A DNA stretch of 13,623 nucleotides from Phascolarctobacterium sp. (GTDB lineage: Bacteria; Bacillota; Negativicutes; Acidaminococcales; Acidaminococcaceae): the NCBI GenBank assembly GCA_024405645.1, contig JAKSOJ010000013.1:1-13623 (forward strand), read 5' to 3'. Numbering within the stretch: the first letter of the stretch is position 1; every line of letters begins with the position of its first letter. Under the pieces are notes generated by a model that saw nothing but the letters and a program-made list of their open reading frames with translations, did not search any database and had not been told where the DNA came from. Shown here one piece after another: positions 7,673-13,623 of this stretch. Position numbers and translations under genes: made by a program.

Positions 7673-8647
7673 ATGCGAAATTTAATTTTAACGCTTTTCC
7701 TCATCCTTTCCGTAGTTTTAACTGGTTGCGACGGGGAAAAGAGCCAAAAATCTTTAATTTTATATAGTGAATTGGACCCTAAATTTACCTTTGAGATGGT
7801 TCGTACTTTTATGAAATCATCACGAGATGATAAGTTTCTCATCAAGGTAATTTATGAACTTAGGGATGATGGTCCAAAGCCAGATATTGTTCTTGCTGAA
7901 CGCAGAACATTGAATGGTCTAGTTATCGATGGTAAGCTCAAACCTACTAAATTTAAAAAGGGTAACGAGCTTCCCGTAGGTTTTCGTGAAAGCGATGGAC
8001 ATTGGTATGGCATTTTCTATGATCCAGCCGTGTTTCTCGTAAACCAAAACTATGCTAGAACTGTTGGACAAAATGCAATTAGCAAGTGGGCTGATTTGCA
8101 AAATCTTCCTCAACCACGCATTTGCATAGAAAACCTGTCCAATAGTATTAGTAGCCAGAACTTTTTGGGTTCTATGGCAGATAATATGGGAGAGCAAACT
8201 TCCATAACTTACCTTTGGAATTTAAACAGATTTGTTAGTGATTATACTAATTTCCCCTTTTCGACTGTGCGTAAAACTGCAGTAGGGGATACAGATATTT
8301 CCATCACTCGACAAAGTTTTGTGTTTAAATATTTGGAAAGTAAATTTCCGGCATATATAGTAGTTCCTGAAGAAGGCACACCAATTAATTTATATGGTAT
8401 GGGTCTGTTCAAGGATTGCGCAAATGAAGAGAAAGCTCATATCTTTATGAACTGGATGATGACCTCTGGAGATATGCAAAGCTTTAGCCAACAAATGCTC
8501 TCAGGCTATGAATTTCTTTTCAGTTATGAGGGCAACTTGAAAGATACCAATAAGCTTTGGTTAAACAATTCTTACATGCTCTGGAAAGACCAGGAAGAAT
8601 TAACCAATCGTTGGTTGGATATGGTGCGTTTCTCAAATAAAAGCTAA
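7673..8647 (+). CDS. Orphan extracellular solute-binding lipoprotein (ABC-type, Fe3+-binding-like)
   Basis: This is a 324-aa predicted lipoprotein. A hydrophobic signal peptide (residues 1-18) ends in the lipobox LTGC with C19 as the lipidated residue. The mature part resembles periplasmic-binding proteins of the family 1/6 type that includes iron-binding FbpA-like proteins: a first strand LILYSELDP (28-36), PDIVLAER (70-77), DGHWYGIFYDPAVFLVNQ (108-125), GDTDISITR (205-213) and EEGTPINLYGMGLFKDCANEEKAHIFMNWM (233-262, split by family-typical turns). The ligand is unknown. No ABC permease or ATPase gene is nearby, so it either serves a distant transporter or has another role. The start is set by the signal peptide and lipobox; an in-frame stop at 7655 prevents upstream extension, and no ribosome binding site is evident before the ATG. 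It lies 28 nt after ygiQ and 36 nt before rimO. The family assignment is moderately sure. Confidence 0.75.
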   Translation: MRNLILTLFLILSVVLTGCDGEKSQKSLILYSELDPKFTFEMVRTFMKSSRDDKFLIKVIYELRDDGPKPDIVLAERRTLNGLVIDGKLKPTKFKKGNELPVGFRESDGHWYGIFYDPAVFLVNQNYARTVGQNAISKWADLQNLPQPRICIENLSNSISSQNFLGSMADNMGEQTSITYLWNLNRFVSDYTNFPFSTVRKTAVGDTDISITRQSFVFKYLESKFPAYIVVPEEGTPINLYGMGLFKDCANEEKAHIFMNWMMTSGDMQSFSQQMLSGYEFLFSYEGNLKDTNKLWLNNSYMLWKDQEELTNRWLDMVRFSNKS

Positions 8648-8672
8648 AACTGATTTTTGTTCTATATGAATT

Positions 8673-8677
8673 GGAGG
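8673..8677 (+). promoter_or_regulatory. Ribosome binding site that fixes the rimO start
   Basis: GGAGG lies 6 nt before the ATG at 8684. A longer reading frame opens at TTG 8657, but this site falls inside that extension. The ATG also gives the canonical MKIGMVSLGCPKN beginning. Confidence 0.88.
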
Positions 8678-8683
8678 ATAAAA

Positions 8684-10009
8684 ATGAAAATTGGTATGGT
8701 CAGCCTTGGCTGTCCTAAAAATTTAGTTGATTCTGAAGTTATGCTTGGCATTATTCGTGACAAAAACCTCGAGGTTACTAATAATCCTGAAGAAGCAGAC
8801 ATTATTATCGTTAATACATGTGGTTTTATAGAATCCGCAAAAGAAGAGAGTGTTAATACCATTCTCAATATGGGTGAATACAAAATCGAAGGTAACTGCA
8901 AATACTTAATCGTAACTGGTTGCTTAGCACAACGTTACGCAGATGATATTTTGGAAGGTATGCCTGAGGTTGATGCTGTAGTTGGTACCGAAGCTTATCC
9001 TGATATTGCTTATGTTTTGGACAGAGTTATGGCAGGGGAAAGAGGTAAGTATTTAAAGCGTACCGAAAGTTTGAACGTAAAAATGCCTCCTCGTATGCTT
9101 ACAACTCCTAGCTACATGGCTTATCTGAAAATTGCAGAAGGCTGTGACAACTTCTGTTCCTATTGTGTAATTCCTTTCTTGCGTGGTCGTTATAAATCTG
9201 AACCTTATGAAAAGGTTATGGCAGAGGCTAAGGCTCTTGCTGAAGCAGGCATTAAAGAGCTTATCGTTGTTGCTCAAGATACTACTCTTTATGGGAAGGA
9301 TTTATACGGCGAATTAAAGTTGCCTCAACTCTTAAGAGATTTGAATGAGCTGGAAGGCATCCAATGGATTCGCGTTATGTACCTGTATCCTAATAATTTC
9401 ACTGATGAACTTATTGCCGCGATTCGTGATTGCGACAAGGTTTGCAAATATATTGACATTCCTTTGCAACATGCTTCTGATAGCTTGTTGAAGAGTATGA
9501 ATCGTCATGATACTAAGGCTCAAGTTGAGGAACTTCTTGCGAAGCTTCGCAGAGAAATTCCTGATATTACTATTCGTACTACCTTTATTGTAGGCTTCCC
9601 TGGTGAAACCGAGGAAGATTTCGAAACCTTGAAGACCTTTGTTGCTGAGCAACGCTTTGAAAACGCAGGGGTATTCCAATATTCTCAAGAAGAAAATACC
9701 TTTGCTGGTAAAATGAAAAACCAAATCGACCCTGAAACAAAAGAAGACCGTTTCCATGAATTAATGGCCTTACAAGCAGAAATTTCTGAAGAAATTCATA
9801 GAGATAGAGAAGATGCAGAAATGGATGTAATTATCGAAGGCTTTATGGAAGACGAACCTGATAAGGCTATTGCTCGTAGTCAGCATGAAGCACCTGATAT
9901 CGACGGTAGCATCTTTATCGAGAACGCCGAGGGGCTCGAAATTGGACAAATAGTACGAGTACGTATCGTACAAGGCTTTACCTATGAAATGGTAGCCGAA
10001 TTAATTTAA
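8684..10009 (+). CDS. rimO: Ribosomal protein S12 methylthiotransferase RimO
   Basis: RimO is a radical SAM enzyme that adds a methylthio group to a conserved aspartate of ribosomal protein S12 near the decoding centre. From the ATG at 8684 the protein is 441 aa, the same length as E. coli RimO. The N-terminal UPF0004 domain holds the auxiliary [4Fe-4S] cysteines C10 (SLGCPKN), C46 (NTCGFIE) and C80 (TGCLAQR). The radical SAM motif is C154-x3-C158-x2-C161 (CDNFCSYC), followed by the RimO-type IPFLRGRYKSEP. A C-terminal TRAM domain covers about 373-441. The SLGCPKN start and the sequence after the radical SAM motif favour RimO over its tRNA-modifying relatives MiaB and MtaB. In many Firmicutes rimO is followed by pgsA, cinA and recA (from memory); here a DEAD-box helicase gene follows after 23 nt. 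Confidence 0.96.
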   Translation: MKIGMVSLGCPKNLVDSEVMLGIIRDKNLEVTNNPEEADIIIVNTCGFIESAKEESVNTILNMGEYKIEGNCKYLIVTGCLAQRYADDILEGMPEVDAVVGTEAYPDIAYVLDRVMAGERGKYLKRTESLNVKMPPRMLTTPSYMAYLKIAEGCDNFCSYCVIPFLRGRYKSEPYEKVMAEAKALAEAGIKELIVVAQDTTLYGKDLYGELKLPQLLRDLNELEGIQWIRVMYLYPNNFTDELIAAIRDCDKVCKYIDIPLQHASDSLLKSMNRHDTKAQVEELLAKLRREIPDITIRTTFIVGFPGETEEDFETLKTFVAEQRFENAGVFQYSQEENTFAGKMKNQIDPETKEDRFHELMALQAEISEEIHRDREDAEMDVIIEGFMEDEPDKAIARSQHEAPDIDGSIFIENAEGLEIGQIVRVRIVQGFTYEMVAELI

Positions 10010-10032
10010 GTTAGTTTTTTGGAGGATAATTA

Positions 10033-11622
10033 ATGCAAACTGAACTTTTTGGTAATCTTGAACTGGATAAACGCATCGTTATGGCAATTCGTGAGATGGG
10101 CTTTGAAGAACCTTCTCCTATTCAAGCGGAAACCATTCCTTTGGTACTCGAAGGCAATGATGTAATTGGCCAAGCTCAAACCGGTACTGGTAAAACTGCA
10201 GCTTTTGGTATTCCGGTTATTCAAAATATCGAAGTTTCTAAGCATGTACAAGCTCTGATTCTTACCCCGACTCGTGAACTTGCTATCCAAGTTGCCGAAG
10301 AAATTGGCAACATTGGTCGTGTTAAGAGAGTACGTTCCCTTCCTGTTTATGGTGGGCAACCTATAGATCGTCAAATTCGTGCGCTGAAGTCCGGTATTCA
10401 AATCGTTATTGGTACTCCTGGTCGTTTAATTGACCATATTAACCGTGGTACTATTAAGCTTGATCATATTAAGCATTTGATTCTTGACGAAGCTGACGAA
10501 ATGCTGGATATGGGCTTTGTTGATGATATTGAAGAGATTATGAAATCTATTCCTGCAGAAAGACAAACTCTGCTGTTCTCTGCAACTATGCCCAGACCTA
10601 TTTTGAGCCTTACTAAAAAATATATGAAGGCTCCTAAGACTGTTAGCGTAACTAAGGAAGATTTAACTGTTCCTTTGATTGAACAAGTTTATTATGAAAC
10701 TAAGGACAAGGTTGAAGGGCTTTGTCGTTTGATGGATACAGAAATCGATGGAAAGCTTATCATTTTCTGTCGTACAAAGAAGGGCGTAGATGATTTGTCC
10801 ATTGCTCTTTCTAGTCGTGGATATATGGCTGAAGGTTTACATGGTGACCTGTCCCAAAACCAACGTGACCGTGTAATGAAGAAATTCCGTGAGGGTGCTG
10901 TGGATGTGCTTATCGCAACGGACGTAGCCGCTCGTGGTTTGGATATTGAAAATATTACTCACGTAGTAAACTTTGATATTCCCCAAGATCCTGAAAGCTA
11001 TGTACATAGAATTGGTCGTACTGGTCGTGCAGGTAACACCGGTATTGCTATGACATTTATCACCCCGCGTGAATTCCGTCAATTAAAGTTGATTGAACGT
11101 GTTGTGAAAACCAAGATTCAAAGACGTCAATTGCCAACTGCTGCTAACGTTATTGAACGCCAACGCGACACTATCATCAACAAATTGCAAACTGTTCTTG
11201 AACTGAATGCATACCAAGATTATATGCCTATCGCAGAAACCTTGTTGGATGACTATTCTGCTGAAGACGTAGCTGCTGCTGCAATTAAACTCATGCAAGA
11301 AGGTCAAAAGGCTTTGGAAGCTCCTAAGGTTGAGGATGATATCGTGCATATGGACCTTACCAATACTGGTGCAAAGCCTGGCATGGTAAGACTTTTCGTG
11401 AATGTAGGTCGTGCTCAAAAGATTATGGTTAAGGATATTATTTCTACTATCGCAATCGAAGCAGATATTCCAGCACGTAGCATTGGTCAAATTAGCATTT
11501 ACGATAAGTTTACTTTCGTTGAAGTTCCTGCAGAATTTGCTGAACAAGTTATCAATGCGTTACATCGCAACTATATTAAGGGCTACAAGATTAATGTAGA
11601 ACCGGCGAAAATTAAGAGATAA
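10033..11622 (+). CDS. deaD: DEAD-box ATP-dependent RNA helicase with DbpA/CsdA-type C-terminal domain
   Basis: This 529-aa ATP-dependent RNA helicase unwinds short RNA duplexes during mRNA decay or ribosome assembly. Helicase motifs appear in order: Q motif around F24 and Q31, Walker A AQTGTGKT (48-55), PTREL (79-83), TPGR (128-131), DEAD (152-155), SAT (183-185), ATDVAARGLD (295-304) and HRIGRTGR (325-332). After a helical dimerisation-like stretch (about 340-435), residues about 451-526 resemble the DbpA/CsdA RNA-binding domain (VRLFVNVGRAQ at its start). That domain suggests binding to structured RNA such as 23S rRNA, as known for B. subtilis YxiN/DeaD. The name cshA is an alternative, because the length and operon link with RNase J also fit a degradosome helicase. 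The ATG at 10033 has GGAGG 7 nt upstream. hflX starts only 3 nt after its stop. Confidence 0.95.
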   Translation: MQTELFGNLELDKRIVMAIREMGFEEPSPIQAETIPLVLEGNDVIGQAQTGTGKTAAFGIPVIQNIEVSKHVQALILTPTRELAIQVAEEIGNIGRVKRVRSLPVYGGQPIDRQIRALKSGIQIVIGTPGRLIDHINRGTIKLDHIKHLILDEADEMLDMGFVDDIEEIMKSIPAERQTLLFSATMPRPILSLTKKYMKAPKTVSVTKEDLTVPLIEQVYYETKDKVEGLCRLMDTEIDGKLIIFCRTKKGVDDLSIALSSRGYMAEGLHGDLSQNQRDRVMKKFREGAVDVLIATDVAARGLDIENITHVVNFDIPQDPESYVHRIGRTGRAGNTGIAMTFITPREFRQLKLIERVVKTKIQRRQLPTAANVIERQRDTIINKLQTVLELNAYQDYMPIAETLLDDYSAEDVAAAAIKLMQEGQKALEAPKVEDDIVHMDLTNTGAKPGMVRLFVNVGRAQKIMVKDIISTIAIEADIPARSIGQISIYDKFTFVEVPAEFAEQVINALHRNYIKGYKINVEPAKIKR

Positions 11623-11625
11623 ATT

Positions 11626-13443
11626 ATGGCAAATGAAATTTACGGCAATGTGAAGGGAATTCGTAATTCCGTCATTGACGAATTAAAAACTATATATGAT
11701 ATGAAGCTTGAGGGTGGGCAAATGGTCTCCCAAGAGCTTTGCCTGAAAATGGCAGATATAACAGACTTCATCAATCGTGAGGTTAGTGTGTATGTGAATC
11801 GTGCTGGCAATGTTTTGGCTGTTGCAGTAGGGGATAACGAAAAGGTTGACCTTCCTCCTGTTGAGGGAAGACGTGGTGCAACTCGTTTGTCCGGTGTACG
11901 TTGCATTCATACCCATCCTGGTGGAAATCCTTACCTTTCCGGTGTTGATGTGTCTGCTCTTAAAAATAATCGTTTTGATGCAATGGTTGCCATTGGCGTT
12001 GAACCTCAGATAGAGCAATGCCAATTAACCTTTGGCATGATTACTGGTTTAGATAATAATGAGCAATTGGTTGTAGAGCTTTATGGACCGTGTTCTTTGG
12101 AGCAGGGTGAGGGTATTTTCTTCCCAAATCTTGTTTCCATGGTTGAACGCATACTGGACAAGCAAACGGGTTCCACTTCCTTAGCACAAACCGAAGAACG
12201 TGCCATTCTCGTTGGTATGGAATATGGTGGCATGCTCAACACACTCGGTTGGACTATTGAAGATTCGGTAGAAGAGTTAAAGCAATTGGCAGATACTGCT
12301 GGAGCAGTAGTTGTAAAGAAATTTTTGCAAAAGCGTCCTAAACCTGATCCTGCTTTCTTTGTTGGTAAGGGTAAGGTTCAAGAGCTTGCGCTTTTCGCTC
12401 AACAGGAAAATATCGATTTGTGTATTTTTGACGATGAACTTTCTCCTGCTCAACAAAGAAATATCGAGCAAGCCATGGGTGTACGTGTACTCGATCGTAC
12501 TGCGCTTATCCTCGATATCTTTGCTCAAAGGGCTAGAACAAACGAAGGTAAGCTTCAAGTCGAACTTGCACAATTGCAGTACACTCTGCCGAGAATCATG
12601 GGTAAGGGCTTAAGTCTTTCTCGTCTTGGTGGTGGCATTGGTACCCGTGGCCCTGGCGAAACTAAGCTAGAAGTTGACCGTAGACGTATTCGTGACCGTA
12701 TTGCTTATATTAAAGAATGCATTGGCAAGGTTAAGAATGTACGTGATTTGCATAGAGCAGGTCGTAATAAAGCTGAAGTTCCTACTGTCAGTCTTGTAGG
12801 TTATACCAACGCAGGCAAGTCTACTCTGTTGAATACTCTAACTAATTCCGATATTTATGCTAAGGACCAACTTTTTGCGACCTTGGATCCTACTACTCGT
12901 CAGTTAGAGCTTCCTGATAAACAAGAGGCAATTTTGACAGATACTGTTGGTTTTATTCAACGTTTGCCACATCAACTCGTAGCAGCGTTCCAATCCACTT
13001 TGGAAGAGGTTGTGGAAGCGGATGTGCTTCTGCACGTTATAGATGTTAGCCATGAGCTTTACAAGGAGCAAAGTAACGCAGTTTATCACGTGCTTGATGA
13101 AATCGGTGCAAAGGATAAAACGATTATTACGGTATATAACAAGATTGATAAGCTTCCTGAAGGTTCTGCGTTGCCAGAACGCTTGGCTAATGAAGAGAAT
13201 GCTATTTGCGTTAGTGCTAAGGAAAATCTTAATTTAGATAAGCTTCTTGTATTAATCGCTGAAAATTTGAAAATGAAATCGGTCGAAGAGACTTTCTTGA
13301 TTCCTTACGATAAGAGTGCTCTAGTAAATCGTTTCCATGAAATAGGTACAGTTCTTGAAAGTGAATATCTTGCCGGTGGTACAAAACTCAAGGTAAGACT
13401 AGACGCGAGTGCTGTTGCAGAATTTGAAGATTATATTTTTTAG
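11626..13443 (+). CDS. hflX: Ribosome-associated GTPase HflX with an N-terminal JAMM/RadC-like domain
   Basis: HflX is an Obg-HflX GTPase that binds the 50S subunit and splits stalled or heat-damaged 70S ribosomes. The 605-aa product has the usual HflX core from about residue 190, including GRNI-equivalent FVGKGK (245-250), GPGETKLEVDRRR (342-354), G1 GYTNAGKST (392-400), G3 DTVGF (439-443), G4 NKID (505-508) and G5 SAKEN (530-534). The first 180 residues or so are extra compared with the usual length of about 420 aa. They carry a RadC/JAMM-like signature: REVSVYV with E52, IHTHPGG with H95 and H97, then S105 and D108. All five metalloprotease positions are present, so the extension may be an active zinc hydrolase; its substrate is unknown. 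The ATG is 3 nt after the helicase stop with only a weak AAGAGA site, implying translational coupling. YnbB follows, as in Bacillus. Confidence 0.95.
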   Translation: MANEIYGNVKGIRNSVIDELKTIYDMKLEGGQMVSQELCLKMADITDFINREVSVYVNRAGNVLAVAVGDNEKVDLPPVEGRRGATRLSGVRCIHTHPGGNPYLSGVDVSALKNNRFDAMVAIGVEPQIEQCQLTFGMITGLDNNEQLVVELYGPCSLEQGEGIFFPNLVSMVERILDKQTGSTSLAQTEERAILVGMEYGGMLNTLGWTIEDSVEELKQLADTAGAVVVKKFLQKRPKPDPAFFVGKGKVQELALFAQQENIDLCIFDDELSPAQQRNIEQAMGVRVLDRTALILDIFAQRARTNEGKLQVELAQLQYTLPRIMGKGLSLSRLGGGIGTRGPGETKLEVDRRRIRDRIAYIKECIGKVKNVRDLHRAGRNKAEVPTVSLVGYTNAGKSTLLNTLTNSDIYAKDQLFATLDPTTRQLELPDKQEAILTDTVGFIQRLPHQLVAAFQSTLEEVVEADVLLHVIDVSHELYKEQSNAVYHVLDEIGAKDKTIITVYNKIDKLPEGSALPERLANEENAICVSAKENLNLDKLLVLIAENLKMKSVEETFLIPYDKSALVNRFHEIGTVLESEYLAGGTKLKVRLDASAVAEFEDYIF

Positions 13444-13448
13444 AAATT

Positions 13449-13454
13449 AGAGGT
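13449..13454 (+). promoter_or_regulatory. Ribosome binding site for the ynbB-like TTG start
   Basis: AGAGGT lies 8 nt before a TTG at 13463, in the 19-nt gap after hflX. It supports a TTG start for the truncated last gene. Confidence 0.7.
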
Positions 13455-13462
13455 AAAATATT

Positions 13463-13623
13463 TTGGTAGATTTTAAAGAAATAGAAAAAAAGGCTTTAGC
13501 AGTTGTTGCTAAACATACTCCTTGGCTTGAAGAGGTTGCTCTTTGCAACACTGAAAAAGTAATTTCTGCTTTCCGTAAGCATATGGTAAGTGATTATTAT
13601 CTGAAACCGACCACTGGTTATGG
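13463..13623 (+). CDS. ynbB: YnbB-like PLP enzyme (methionine gamma-lyase / 'aluminium resistance' family), N-terminal part
   Basis: Only the first 53 codons are present before the window ends. Translation from the TTG at 13463 gives VDFKEIEKKALAVVAKHTPW early on, then KVISAFRKHMVSD and KPTTGYG. The pattern 'KV..AFR...VSD......TTGYG' is the N-terminal hallmark of the YnbB family, fold-type I PLP proteins annotated as aluminium resistance or methionine gamma-lyase-like. The catalytic lysine and the rest of the PLP domain lie beyond the window. Adjacency to hflX repeats the Bacillus ynbA(hflX)-ynbB pair, which strengthens the call. The biochemical role of the family is poorly defined, and the literal annotation 'aluminium resistance' should not be over-read. 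Confidence 0.82.
   Translation, partial: MVDFKEIEKKALAVVAKHTPWLEEVALCNTEKVISAFRKHMVSDYYLKPTTGY

Noticed and set aside
8657..8683. N-terminal extension of RimO from the TTG at 8657
   Set aside because: The GGAGG site at 8673-8677 lies within it, and the ATG at 8684 gives the canonical start and a 441-aa protein.
1..13623. Mobile elements, CRISPR arrays, tRNA or rRNA genes
   Set aside because: I found no transposase or integrase motifs, no regularly spaced repeats and no tRNA-like cloverleaf. Nearly all of the sequence is housekeeping coding sequence with uniform codon use.

Overview
The window is a densely packed, co-directional (all + strand) housekeeping region from a low-GC Gram-positive-lineage bacterium (Firmicutes). 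RNase J, an FtsK/SpoIIIE translocase, RodZ, RimO, a DEAD-box helicase, HflX and a YnbB-type PLP enzyme all point that way. The low G+C content, three TTG starts behind strong GAGG-type ribosome binding sites, and the protein sequences make me favour the Negativicutes (Phascolarctobacterium/Acidaminococcus-like). That placement is inferred from memory and is not proven by the sequence.

Layout. A small unknown gene (13-342) ends at a clear intrinsic terminator (349-376). A consensus-like sigma-A promoter follows (-35 at 399-404, -10 at 422-427), with a leader of about 145 nt that can form small hairpins. Eight genes then run together: rnj (RNase J), ftsK, rodZ, a YgiQ-family radical SAM protein, an orphan solute-binding lipoprotein, rimO, a DEAD-box RNA helicase with a DbpA-type C-terminal domain, and hflX. 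A ninth, ynbB-like, starts at 13463 and is cut by the window edge. Gaps between these genes are only 3-36 nt and I see no terminator in any of them, so one long transcription unit is plausible.

Functional themes. One group handles RNA and ribosomes: RNase J and the DEAD-box helicase (mRNA turnover), RimO (ribosomal protein S12 modification) and HflX (ribosome splitting/rescue). The other handles the cell cycle and envelope: FtsK (chromosome segregation at the septum) and RodZ (cell shape). The order rnj-ftsK-rodZ recalls the rnjB-spoIIIE-ymfM region of Bacillus, and hflX-ynbB recalls the Bacillus ynbA-ynbB pair.

The most interesting observation is in HflX. The protein is 605 aa, about 180 aa longer than the usual bacterial HflX. 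Its N-terminal extension carries what looks like a complete JAMM/MPN+ (RadC-like) metalloprotease signature: E52, H95-x-H97-P and S105-x-x-D108, with the same spacing as RadC. This suggests a GTPase fused to a potential zinc isopeptidase/metallohydrolase-like module. Other points worth a second look are the solute-binding lipoprotein with no transporter partners and no visible ribosome binding site, an extra four-cysteine cluster in the YgiQ protein, and the rnj leader hairpins. I see no mobile elements, CRISPR arrays, tRNA or rRNA genes, and no intergenic stretch reaches 300 bases.
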